DNA of 64,000 nucleotides from positions 1 through 64,000 of the forward strand of contig WBMZ01000213.1 in assembly GCA_013400975.1 (NCBI GenBank), given 5' to 3'. Positions 52,001 to 64,000 of this stretch are shown here, piece by piece; positions within the stretch are counted from its first letter, which is position 1; each line of letters starts with the position of its first letter. The position numbers and the translations under genes were made by a program. Under the pieces are notes generated by a model, which saw only the letters and a list, made by a program, of their open reading frames with translations, had not been told where the DNA came from and did not search any database. This stretch comes from Atrichornis clamosus (taxonomy: Eukaryota; Chordata; Aves; Passeriformes; Menuridae).

Positions 52001-54420
52001 ATCTCAAGGCAGATTTAGTACCTCACTTGTAGAGTTCAACTCAGATATCGAAAAGGTAACCCTGAAGCAAGCTTCCACGTCACTAATATTCTTCACATAT
52101 TATTTTGCTGATCCCGAGAGGGAATCTATAATATTACGAAGGGAATCAAGAAGACTGACACTGCAAAAGAAATATACTGTATTTGTGGTCTGGAGAATGA
52201 AAACCGTCATTAGAAGTGTTTAGCTTTTGGCCAGTACAAAAACCTGAGCAGCCTTTTACAGGAAAATTAGATGCATAAAGGAGAATCAGAGGAGTGGTTA
52301 GTGCTGTTTGTATTTGGAGTTGCACTGGCTCAACAAAATCCATTTTTTATCACTCATTTCATTTACCGGGTGCAAAAGTGTATGTGAACAATTTTATACC
52401 CAAAAAAAAAGTTGAAATTCTCAGTTTAGTGAATGGCAGCAAGAAGAGAGATTTAAGATAAGATGAAACAAACAGAACTGAGGCCAAAGCACCAACCATG
52501 CTGTGTGGTGCATGTGTTGGGGACATTACGACAAAACAGGCTTCTTCTCACTCTTTCCTTGTGGAGGTCAACTTGGAAATACACAACACACATGAGCAGG
52601 GAGGGTCGACTCAGAGCTCATCATCCAGCCACTCTGCCAATGGAGACAGTCATACGGGGTGACAGAGTTGAAGTGAGTAACCTCTGGAGATCCCTTTTTT
52701 CCCATGAAGTTTAGAAGGAGCCAATATAACTAGCTTGGCATAGATGCTTTAACTTCAGACAGTTAAAGCTGAATAAGATTAATCCAAACCAAAATTAACT
52801 TACCTCTTAACGGATGGAAATCGTTTTAAAAGTCATGATGCCAGAGGCAACCCAAGGAGGCTAACAATGAGCTTCTGGCTGTGAAGATCAATGTATTTCC
52901 ATGAAGCACTAAATAAACAAGAAGAGATGGCAGAAGAGGTCTGCATCCTTTAAAAGTACAAAAAGTACAAAAAACAAATTCACTGTTCTGAAAAAGGGAA
53001 AAAAAAATCCCAAAACTACTAAGACCAGAAAACAAAGCAGGCTGTTTTCAAAAGTAAACTTGAATCATGAAATGTGTTTAATGTAAAGAACCCAGCATGT
53101 GGCAGCATAAGAAATATACATTAAGGAAAAAATCTTGTGTCTGGAATAAATTTCCAAACCATTTTCTTTCCTTCTAATAAGAGAACATAGAATGTAGAGG
53201 GGAGGAAAGGGGCACATGACTCTGACACCAAAACTCTGTCTTTTCTCAACTGCGCAAAAAAAGATTTAACGGCTGAAAACATTTTAGAGAGTAGTTCTAG
53301 CAGGGGAAAGGACCTGGATTCCATTTGAAGATCCATAACTCTTTCACTCATCCCAGAGGGTGCTTATGAGGTCGCTCCAAATAGTCACGAGAGATAAGCA
53401 GTTTACAAGTAGGGATGGATACCAAACCTAGAACCAAACCATGAAACTGTTCTTGAGAAAGCACATTTGCTGGTTTCACGTAAATGCTGATGATTTGCAA
53501 CCATGTATCCCTTACCTTCAGCAATAACACTGGCATACCATTCCCTCCATATCAGGAAAAATACCACAGTAAACACTGCAGACTTTAGAGATCTTTGACA
53601 GGGAAAATTAGATGCTGATTCCTGCAGACCATACAGCAGCCACAATCAACATTTTCCAAACAACTCAAAAGGCAGTCATCAACAGAAAGAGAGATATATC
53701 TTATCTGGAGAGCAGCAGCAATAAAACACAGAATATATCTTCTGCTAATCTATCGTACCTGTAATGGAATGTGCTATGCATTTTATGAAGCACTGCTTAG
53801 TTCCTGGCAACCTGTAACTTACTGTTCTTTGTGCTGGTTTCCTACGCATTGAGGATTATTCTTCTGTGAGATTAAACTTAGACTTTCTTTCTAGACAAAT
53901 TCCTGCTTGAAATACCAGAGAATTTTATATAACTTCTGGATTTACTTGTCAATGAACACCAATTTTTGTGTAAGGTAAAAATAATCTGTTCTCTGGCCAA
54001 TGTGTTTCAATAACCTTGTCAAAAACATTAGTGTTGGAGTTCTCAAACAACATAAAAATAAGTTGGATAATAAAATACTATTAACAAGAGTGTATTCTAC
54101 GAGCTGACCAGAAATACACTTCCATTCTATTCGGTCAAATTTAAATACACTACTGCAAATTTTAAAAGCTACATTTTCATCAAAATTCCTGCAAAACTAA
54201 TAGTACTTGTTTCCCTACATGGATATCACAAATCTTACTTTTACATATTGCTATTTCACCTCATATTTTAGGCAAGTGGAGGACTTAGCAGCCAGTGTTA
54301 ACCATTAAATGTCAAAGCGGGCATGTAAAATTAAAATAACATTTGTATATTTGTTTCCACATCATTTCTCTTAAAATGTACACTCTGCCACATACTGTAG
54401 GAAAACAACACATATGGTGG
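49031..54420. other. Unique noncoding DNA, no gene seen
   Basis: Single-copy-looking sequence. An A/G-rich low-complexity run lies near 51328-51360. Open frames stay below 100 codons, several on opposite strands of the same DNA. No RNA gene or transposon recognised. Confidence 0.6.
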
Positions 54421-54460
54421 GCTTCCAAGGCAATTGCTCGGCTTCCAAGACAATTGCTTA
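54421..54460. repeat. 20-bp tandem duplication, two copies
   Basis: GCTTCCAAGGCAATTGCTCG at 54421 is followed directly by GCTTCCAAGACAATTGCTTA at 54441; 17 of 20 positions match. Its right end overlaps the start of the 98-bp duplication. Confidence 0.9.
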
Positions 54461-54651
54461 ACTTCCTTGGTAGTATGTAAGCACCAGGCTTCAGAAAGCA
54501 GTTGCAGGGAGCCAGGCTGCAATCACCAGGCTGGAGACTATCTGGAAACAAAGGCTTAACTTCCTTGGTAGTATGTAAGCACCAGGCTTCAGAAAGCAGT
54601 TGCAGGGAGCCAGGCTGCAATCACCAGGCTGGAGACTATCTGGAAACAAAG
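54456..54651. repeat. Perfect 98-bp tandem duplication
   Basis: Copy one is 54456-54553 and copy two 54554-54651, starting GCTTAACTTCCTTGG and ending TCTGGAAACAAAG. Base-by-base comparison shows no difference. The perfect match implies a recent event, or an assembly artefact. Overlapping minus-strand frames here merely repeat the same peptide and are not genes. Confidence 0.95.
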
Positions 54652-57600
54652 TGAGGCTGCATCCATGTGGCATTATAATCAATACTAGTTTGCAAGACTT
54701 TGTTCTTTCCACTCAAATGCTGTATCTACGTGCCTGATAGACACAGGTGATTGATAAAACATAGATTTCCTGGGGTGTCTTGCATTCTTTCTTCCCTTTC
54801 AAAAAGACTTGCTTTGAAGTGAGCAGCAGAGAGTTGTTTTGGGTGTTTGGGTCTTTGGTAGTCAGGTGCAGGAACTGTCCCACCCTGCCCTTATGTCTGT
54901 GTTTTAAGCATCTCCGCACTCACATTCAGTGAAACAGGTTGTAAATTATTTACAAAGCAGGAGAGACACAATTTTGTGCTGATGAAGGATGTGGTACCAA
55001 TAGTGCAAGTAACTTTGTCATGCAGTTTTAGCATTAGGTTCTTTATTTCATTTATATTTCTTACTCACTGGGTTCAAGTCTAACATTTCTTTAAATGGTT
55101 TTAAGGGTGAAATAATCTGCTCTGTGATCCTTTACACACCACATACATCTTATATTTTGTTTGCGTTCATAACTGTACAGTTCAAAAATGTTAGCATACT
55201 CTCCCTATTATAATGCTAATATCCTGTCCTGCCATTTCTGTTTTCAGTAGACTTGCAAGTCTTGTTACCAGTCCTGAGCATACTGAACATCTCTCAACAA
55301 ATCTCCCAAAAGTTTTCTGTAAGTTTTCTGTATCTACCACCAAAATACTCAAGTCAGGGCAGACCAAGAGGATCTGTGGGCTGACCTACCTGCCCACATT
55401 CTTTCCATCAGAGTGTTTTCTGTTTCTGTTTATAAATTCAAATGTTGATACACAGCATAAAAAGTAATCTTAAATATATATCAAATATTGCAGATGAGTA
55501 ATGTGGCAGAAATAATTTCCTGACCTTGTAGAAAAAAAATTTAACATTTTACAAATGTAAGGTTGTATATTAATTTCACAACTACCGTTCAGGCTCCTAT
55601 TACATTATTACCTGAGAATACTCCAGTAGATTTTTACAACGTACCAATTGCACAAGAGAAAAAAAAAAAAGAATTATTCTAACACCATAAATTGGAAACT
55701 GGAGGAAACATAACTCATATTATTCAAATAACCCATATTTTAGATAACAGATGGTCAGCTAAAAGATTATATGAACAATTCTTTATATTATAAGCTATTT
55801 TGTGCATAAGAAATGTTGAGAAAGCATTAGAGAGCACAGCCTATATAACTTTTTTTTCAACAGTTTTACAGGTATAAATGAAAATGTCAAATGCTTCTAA
55901 TAGGTTAGTTTATGGGACTGTGATAAGTATTTATAGAGATTGGTCTGGATGCTTTTCCATTAGGAACAGTACTGTACAGTTTTGGCTCTTGCTTGAAGGA
56001 AGTTATAAACCAAAGTGGGTTCCTCATTCCTCAGCATTTGACATATTCTGATTGCAAAACATTTGGGGTTTTACACGATTTATTGTAAATAATCTCTCCT
56101 ATAATGTTCAAAGCACAATAACTCACAACCCTGAGGCAAGAGAGTTCTGCAGAAATGACATTATACGGAAGATAACTTTTCAGAATTTACCATTTGCACA
56201 TCATGTTCAGAATCTATAACACATGTAAAGAGGTCAAATCCTCATTTTTCAAATATTTTTTTCTAGCATTTTGTTGTATTTTATTAAAAATTGTTACAGC
56301 CAGCCTAATAGCTTGACTGATATCTCAATATGTTACCATATCGCACAGAGGTATAAATTGGAAGTGGAGAAACAAGTCAGGTTCTTGGATATAAGATGCC
56401 TAGCACTGAGGGCTACGTACTGAGAACAGGCTACTTATGTCTAACAGCAGATGAGAAAAAAGGAAAGGCTGATACAAAGAAAAATTATATGCCACTAAAA
56501 TTATGTTGTTAAAATGACACATTCTCTTATAACAGAAAAATTGGTTTGCATTTACTAACCTTTAAGTCAAATCTGGAGTCAGCGATTTTTCCTTGCATTA
56601 ACATGTTTTTACCTGTCTTTTTTCACTGTTCCCTTTGAAGGTGAAATTATGATAAATCATTGTTATTAATATTTCTAATGGCAAAAAGAACATTCTGTAC
56701 GACTGAATAATTGGAGTTAGAATCTGAACAGTTGGGTCCTGTTCCCAGGTTTATGACCAGCTCAGGGTGTAAAGCGGAATATACACACTTAATTAAAAGA
56801 CTTCTTGTTCTTTTCCCAACCTTTTCCACCCAAACCCCTATGTCTGGAATTTAAAAAAGCTGTTAAAAGAACTTAGATTCCTGAGTGTAAATCCATTATA
56901 ACTAGTCAGTAACAACCATAATAATATGCCCATTCCATTTAAGGGGAGGAAAAGGGTCTCTGTGAGAGGCAGCATACTCTTAAAAGGTTGTGAATCTTAT
57001 AGGTAACCCTCTAAGGTTCTTGTAGCTCTAAGGGAGAGGAGCACCCAGGGGAGAAAAGAGTCAGATAGAGGGACAGACACTGTGGTCTTCAGGAACAGCT
57101 ACAGCTTGGGCAGAAACTCAGAACAGTCTCTTTGAGACCCTGTGATTTCTGTAGTCTTGTGACAGAGGTTTTGGTAAGACTCAGCTTTCTCCCACTTGCT
57201 CCATGTTTTATAACTGAGAGAATTTTCAAGAGAAGTATCTCTAGTTTCACTCTATTCCCAGGAGCAAGTTGGGTATCCCAGCATAAGGTTACAGATATCC
57301 TGACTCAACACCACCTGAACAAGAAGGGCAAGGACACTGAACTAACACACTCCCATTAAGAAAGGCTGAACACAACTGTGCCACAAAGTGTGGTCTACCT
57401 GGATCAGTGCAGCTCCCAAGAGGAGACATGGGACTGCAGAGGAGAACAAAGCTACACCTGGGGAAATAACAAATTGAGTGTGGTCTGGCTGCAGCGATTT
57501 ATTCTCAGAAGTCCTAGGAGCAGACCTCACAAGATCATTACAGGCAAAGACCAGTGTTATCAAACGATAGCTCTTCATGATGATCAGCAACCTGATCAGC

Positions 57601-60600
57601 ATCAACTTGCCAACATTGTTCAGTGTGGCTGTAAAGTGAAAAATCTTCAGCTTTCTTTCAAATGAAAAATCTTTACAGAGCCTTTTTTATTTGCTAGCTA
57701 ATGAGACCAATTTCACCTCCTAGGGTGACACTTTGCCTGTTCAAATCTTTCCTCAAAAGCAGCTTCCTCTTATGTCCACATATGATTATATTCTCCCTGA
57801 GGTTTTACCTTTATATGTAGTTTGATTCCTAGCCTGACTTTGCAGCGAGTACTAAAACATCTCTTTGTTCTCTAAGATAAGCATTTCTTTTACCTAGCAC
57901 GAAGCACCGTGCTAACAGGTCAGGTCTCTCAGCAGACTAGGGTTCCTCAAGTCATTTTGATAATGTTTAGGAAGTTCAGGGTTGGAAGTGAAATTAAACC
58001 TCAGTGATGCCTTCTTAAAAACTGGGAAGGAGCTATCACTCAAAACTCGAGAACACTTTTCAGTATAACACAGGCGGAGGAGTACTCCCAGCAAGAATGA
58101 AATTCATATGTGAGATCTGGAGCTTCAAGTGTTGCGTTTAAATCCATATTCCATATAAATAAATAGCCTACTTTACAGAAGTGTTGAAATACCAGATGTA
58201 TAGTGCTTCCACTTACTACAATCAGGAAACTAATTCCCAAGGGAAAAAAAAAAAGAAAAATTAAAACCCGTTCAAAGCAGATCCTGCTTGTATCCTGTTC
58301 AATGGGATTTGACTGACTTGGTATTTTCATGATAGGTGTTCTGTATAAGCCAAGCAGTTTTTCTCTTTAAATGAGCCACAAAATTATGAAAAATACCTTC
58401 AAAAACTGAACAAATTGTAAGCCCTTTGGTGCTGCACATACAAACAACCAAAAATAATGCTCTGCAAGATGTTAGTTGCCAGGGCTCTGTTCCTCCCAAG
58501 GGATTGAGCCTAGCCCCTAATGATGGCACTCAAGGGTGTCAACACTGATTATTCAAATTCTGATCATCTCAGCCTCTGAGACAGGGAAGGTTTGGGGATT
58601 TGCTGAAGAAAGGGAAACACTGAAGAAAAGTGTTAGGAGATGGACAGGAGAACAACACAAAGAATAAACAGTAACACAGGTGCTTAAATAAGAGTGATGT
58701 CTCTTTATTTGGTTTCTATAAGAAGCCCTTCATTACCTTTCATCTTTGTATGTAACTTTCCGGTGACACCAGTGGGAAAATCTCTTTGGATTGAAGTGGG
58801 CCAAAGTCCAGAATACAGATCCCTCCCCATGGGCCATTGTTAGAAATGGAATTTGGTCACCTTCAGGTGATGGCCTGACCTCCCTGAGCTGCAGTGAGTG
58901 ACTGGACACCATTGTTGAACAGGTCACTTACAGACAGAGAGCTATATACAGGTATTGAAGGTTAAAGCAAGGATCCAAACCCTGAAAAAAATAGCACACT
59001 AAAAATAATGAAGGCTTTGGGTGACACTTTTCAAAGCATGCAGCAGGAGATGAACAGATGGAGCCTGTGTGCATTTCCAGTGTTGTGTTTTGAACTTTTA
59101 GCTCAGAAGGCCTAGGGGTAAAATTAACACTTAATAAATGTGAAGTTTTCAAATATTTATTACTTTGAAAGAAATTGCTCCTAAATAAAAGGAAGAGTTG
59201 ACACCAGTCAAAATAATCCCAGAGAAACATCTTTGTCCAATCCTTAGGAAACCTTGCCATTTTTCTTACCCAGCTCTTCCACTTTTCCTTGTCATTGTTT
59301 ATTTTTTTACATATCGATGCTCATTTATTGTCAGCACTTAATAATTCATTTCAAATTACCAAGGCTCCATCATTACAAAACATGCACCATTCCTCCATAG
59401 ATCAGCTGTGCAGGCTCAGATGAACAACATGGTAACAAATACATGCAGTCTGCAACTTTTTTCTAAATTGCCTTGGCACTTCAGGTGAAATACATCCTGC
59501 ATGGCTGTAGCATTAGGATAGCATGAAAAACCTAAAGGTCCAATTTTTGAATCTTGGTTCTGAGCACCACCAAATGCCTGTATGCAAAGGAGATTGACTT
59601 TGGTCTTCATGAGCTACTGCAGTGGCAGTTCTGAATCTTCCAAGCAGACATCAACAATGACCCTTGAAGACAGCAGAAGATTAATGAGAGCTTGAACTCT
59701 CTGAATGTCAGGCACAAAGAGCTCATTGTCTCTGGTCTCTTTTGTCAAATGAAAACATGCAATACACTCCCAATATTATTCAGAATATAGTGATCAGTAG
59801 GCTAAATCTGAATATCTTCAGCAGTATTACAAGCCATGCAATATTAATCAGCTTAACAATGGTAGTTAGTGAAAGCTAGGGTATGACTTGAGGAACACTG
59901 CTGCACAGAAAAGCCACATATAAGCCAAATCTGTCCATGCCCTGGCACAGCCAACCAGAATGGTAAGTCAAAAGCACGGCTGTGTCATGGGTCAGCCTGA
60001 GAAGGCTGCCCTTAACCGTGCCTGCACCGGCACTTGTAGGGCACGGGAAGGTCAGAGGTGTACAAGAGCTTTCTGCTGCCTCGCTGTCCTTACTATAGGC
60101 AGGGTAAGGGAGAACCCACTGCTCCCCATTTGGTCAGGAGAAGCCAGCCAAAGGTCTGACAGCTGAGATATTGACAAGGTTTGATGAAAGAGCAATATAG
60201 GTCTATTCCACACCAGCCTGAGATTCAGCTCGGTGCTAAAAGGACAGTCCAAGACGTTTTTCAAAACACAAATATTGTCTGTAAAAAATTACAGATTTAA
60301 ATCCAAAATGTTGTAGGCATGTTGACTCTGCATTAGCATTATGATTCAGATGTCATTAAAAAGAATTACATTCAGTTCCCCTCCCCAATGTTTAATTATC
60401 ACAAGCATTGAAGCAAGCCACATAACACCACATCCCATAGCACTTAATGGGAAAATAACATATTGTCACTGTACTTATGGAAGTCTACTTCAATTTCATA
60501 ACATTTTTAAATCAGCAAGGAGGAGGAACGTAAAAAGAACTGAGTGATGCTGTCAGATTTAAATGGATGCTTGCTGTTACATTTTTAAAAGACGAGTACC

Positions 60601-61620
60601 TGAACATAGGGCAGATTGCTTCCTTATAAATGTGTGTAGCAATAATGGTGGAGAATGTGTTGTGGAAAGGGTGCTTAGACTGGTCAGCTTTTTATTCCTT
60701 GATTTAAAAACAAAATGATCTTTTCACTACAATTTTCATAGTGGCAAAACCACATTCATGCTGTGTCTTTGTGGATCTATGTAAAACAGGCTTGACCCCT
60801 GAAGTCACTTTTTAATAATTAACTCTCACTAAGTTCATTAAACACTAATTGAAGCTACAGAAGAAAAAATTGTGAAGTATATGCAGACAGACAGAAACAC
60901 CAAATGTGATTAAAGATACTGACTGTGGTATATATGTGCAATAGAGTAGATGCATTATATAGATTTCAAACTCAATTCCATAGAGATTTTTAACTCTATT
61001 ATACCATGATAGGTTCTACCATGTTCAGTGCCCCTAAATGTTTCATTAATAAAGAGTTGCAACCTAAATGTCATGGACATCCTAATCAACAATCTTTGGA
61101 AAGATCTAGAGTAGTAGACTCCAAACTGTACAAGATGCAACCCCTGAAATGTCTTTCAGTGTTTGGAAATTAAATAAACAATTAATAAAGAGAATCAATA
61201 GTCTTGAGAGATCACATTTTCAAATAGAATATAATTTATAGATTTATATAAAAACATTAATTTAAATATGTATTTGACAGTTTTCAGTGTTCAAAGACAA
61301 GTTACTGAAAGTTCATTTTATTCACTTGAGAGCCAAAAATTAGAGGTTAGTGTTAATCAATAAAAGGAGCATTTCATTACAACTAGATGAAATAACATGA
61401 ACTGAAATAATATTACAGCTCACTGCTTTCCAGCCTACTACCCTCAGAACCCAGAACACTTCAAGTGTGCATTCACACTCCAGCAAAAGTGCCACACTTG
61501 CTCTTCCTAGTTCCTGTGCCCACGGACTTCTCCCACCCACCTGCAAAACATGGAAGCTTCTTCCCTGAGTGACACAATGCTCAGGCAGCATTTCCTCAGA
61601 CAGACAGAAAAGGACTGAGA
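54652..61620. other. Unique noncoding DNA, no gene seen
   Basis: AT-rich sequence with an 11-bp perfect doublet at 55311-55332, A-runs near 55660 and 58233, and a slightly GC-richer patch at about 57000-57600 whose overlapping frames on both strands have no domains. No transposon recognised. Confidence 0.6.
55311..55332. repeat. 11-bp perfect tandem doublet
   Basis: AGTTTTCTGTA occurs twice without a gap. It is probably a replication-slippage product with no functional meaning. Confidence 0.85.
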
Positions 61621-61715
61621 GTCTGAGTCTGGGTCTCAGGAGACCAGCCCTGCCACAGCCTGCTGCATGACTTAGGACAAATCAATCAAGTCCCCTGCCG
61701 CAGTGTTAATGTTGG
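61621..61715 (+). mobile_element. MIR/CORE-SINE-like fossil (sense)
   Basis: Segments GTCTGGGTCTCAGGAGACC, CCTGCCACAGCC, TGCTGCATGACTTAGGACAA and ATCAATCAAGTCCCC follow the order of the MIR left and core parts (CTGGGTTC...CTGCCAC...GCTGTGTGACCTTGGGCAA...TCACTTAACCTC). It is strongly diverged; the family call is tentative. Confidence 0.4.
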
Positions 61716-64000
61716 CAGTAATTAATATTTCTGCTGTTCTAGAATATAAATGCTCCAAATCTGAACTTCCTGAGCCCAGGTGTTTCCTATTCAGTAAGAT
61801 GTTTGCAGCAGAGATGGATTCAGAGCCTCACTACTCAGGCTTGGCATGAATCCAATGAAGCTGAGGATCTAGCCAGTATTTGGTAGTCAGTGGCTTGCAA
61901 AGGGAAGCTTCAGTTTCATTAGGCTCCTCTAAAGATTACTGTAACACAAACAATGTAGAATGGGAGAATGAAAGAAGCCTGTGGTACTCTAACCTTTTGA
62001 AAAATTCACATTGATTTCAATGGACTTCAGCTCTGCTCTTTGATCCTGCTTGCACACAGTCATCCCTGTTACTTTTCAGCATTCTAATGCTAGGGATATT
62101 GTAGGAAAGAAAAAGGCAAGGAGAAATTAATGGAACTGAGAAAAAGCTACAGAAAAATAAGGAGCCCCATTAGTTGTGACAGTCCCACAGGTTTTATAAT
62201 CTATGTCAAAAGAGCTCTACCTAGGAGTGCTTTAGAGATCCCTAATCTAGGAACCAATGCCTCTTGCACCTCAGCCTAATACAGGGGCAAAACCTGGATT
62301 CATACCAGCTCTTGCTCTCACACTGTTTTCAGGCTGATGAGGTGGCAGCTGTATGTTCTGGTTACAAGCACAGCAGACACTGGAGGCTGAGTTTGGCGTT
62401 CTCCAGGAACCATCATTGTATGCACAGCAACTCCGTGCGCTTGAAAATGCGTTCCCTATTTAAGAAAGGACAAATGGTGAAATGGTTATAGTATCAGTCT
62501 TTGGCGCCCAGGAGACACTGAGTGCAGGCTTTGCCAAAAACTTGAGTCACTTAGATTGTACCTATGCATATTGCTAGGTCACCCACACACACTTGTCCAC
62601 TAAAACAAACTATACTGTCAACTTTTACATCTTCCCCAGCAGCCAAACAGCACAAACATGGCAGTTCTGCAGAAGTGGGAGGGGAGTTCTCATGCAAGGA
62701 AGTGGTGGGACACCCTGTTCAACCCCACCACTCCTGAATGCACTTGGAAAACCCACGTGAATGAAAGTCTGGCATGGGTAGTGACAAGTGCTTTTCTCCT
62801 GAGCCGCCACAGCTAGAGACAAGCCTGGAAGGCTCAAACGGACAAGGCAATGTACACTCAAGGCTCCCTCCAAGTTTCAGTACATTATGCACTATTCTAC
62901 AGTAGTGGGAATGCAGAGTTACTATTGGAAACACAGCTGTATTGAGAAAGTAATATCTCATTTTCATAAGTAAATTGGGTCAGGCATTTTCCCATTAATG
63001 GCAATACATGTCTTAAGAAATGTTAAAAACACTACTAAGATGAGATCCAAGCGAACAAAATAATGTCCAAATCACAATATTTTCACTTTTGTCTAGTTTT
63101 ACATTATTTCAGCTGGTAAAAAACCAAACTTTTTTAGTTTAAAAAGTATTTATTTCTGGATTTAGATTTGGCCTGCCACATTTAGTCAATAAAACCACAG
63201 CTAATAACAGCTAGTCTCTCATTATTTAGATAAAAGAGGTTCACCATAGTTCATAATAATAGAACAATAAAAGAAAAAAATATTTAAAAGTGAGATGCAG
63301 CAATTCCTTGGAGGTTATACATGCAAATTGCTCTGAATCTGAGCAACACTTCAACAAGGAAAGCAATATTTTGGGAGAACAGTTCTGTTTTTGTAATGAG
63401 CCTGTAAAATTCATTCCACTGAAATAGCTACAGGTATATTATACCCCATGAACTATTACAAAATTAAACTTCATAAGCAATATGCCAGTGCTTTGTGTGA
63501 TGCATTTGCTAAAAGAATCATTCAATTTATCATGTTTTCCTGAAGCGTTATGAGACAAGATCTTTGAATAAAACTCATTTCATTAGGCTACCTTGTTACA
63601 TGGGAAGATAAGATCTACACTTGACTAAAGACATCATTCCATCATGCCCATAATCACCCTACCTGGAGAAGTAAACATTCGGGACCTTAGAAAAATGGCA
63701 TTGCACTGCCTCACTAATGCCACTGAAGGAATACATTTAAAAAAGGTCCAGATGGACATGGTGAAAAATTATCTGAAAGCAAATTAAAGTACACAAAAAA
63801 CTCTTCTGTATGTACTGCGGGCAAGTTGTTTTGGCCAGGCATTCACCCCAGCCTGGGCAAATAGCCTACAGCAGTGCAAGGGGGTTAAAAGCCAGATCAA
63901 AGGGCGTTTACTGCGTGGTGCCTGCCTTGCCTTCCCATGATGTTTAAAAAGAGCTTCTGTCCACCCAGTCCTCATGTCTATCCTGCTAGACTACTTCTAA
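61716..64000. other. Noncoding DNA to the window end, no gene seen
   Basis: Unique sequence with a GC-richer patch at about 62640-62870 and AT-rich DNA beyond. Overlapping minus-strand frames at 62625-62967 lack recognisable domains. Nothing supports an exon. Confidence 0.6.

Noticed and set aside
55060..55080. tRNA B-box-like GGTTCAAGTC
   Set aside because: No matching A-box, anticodon stem or acceptor stem could be placed around it.
1..64000. CRISPR arrays, operons, prokaryotic promoters or plasmid features
   Set aside because: The sequence is vertebrate nuclear DNA in character; no evenly spaced direct-repeat/spacer structure and no dense coding was seen.

Overview
The window looks like nuclear DNA of a bird: AT-rich, CpG-poor, without operons, ribosome-binding sites or dense coding. 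The clade call rests on LINE remnants whose broken reading frames resemble the avian CR1 (chicken repeat 1) reverse transcriptase, and on the CR1-type 3' tail (repeats of ATTCTATGATTCT type). A turtle or crocodilian also carries CR1, but the very low transposon load here fits a bird better. No search was run, so species and chromosome are unknown.

I find no host protein-coding gene, tRNA, rRNA or recognisable small RNA. The only long open frames lie in a pyrimidine minisatellite and are artefacts. The next longest (about 110-140 codons) are what chance gives in 64 kb of both strands at this base composition, and none shows a domain, a signal peptide or a convincing exon pattern. The window is therefore intergenic or deep intronic: a gene-desert segment. 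I cannot tell which.

Layout: 1-20 is the cut edge of a CCCTT pentamer repeat. 21-6600 is unique AT-rich DNA with two stretches that look like candidate conserved regulatory DNA (about 2580-3310 and 5480-5890, the second holding a 12-bp POU-type palindrome). 6603-7219 is a striking pyrimidine block: a perfect 12-copy array of a 41-bp unit (6678-7169) inside 566 consecutive pyrimidines (6640-7205). 8706-10375 is a 5'-truncated, inactivated CR1 on the minus strand. 10390-38850 is mostly unique DNA with two MIR/CORE-SINE-like fossils and several short inverted repeats, among them a 35-bp double E-box hairpin (31026-31060). 38860-39800 holds two CR1 fragments in opposite orientation. 39800-64000 is again unique, with a 28-bp forkhead-type palindrome (47694-47721), a perfect 98-bp tandem duplication (54456-54651) and one more MIR-like fossil (about 61621-61715).

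No genes work together here. Any function would be cis-regulatory. The most unusual objects are the 41-bp pyrimidine minisatellite and the two clean palindromes that embed transcription-factor cores. I do not see a new multi-gene biological system in this window.
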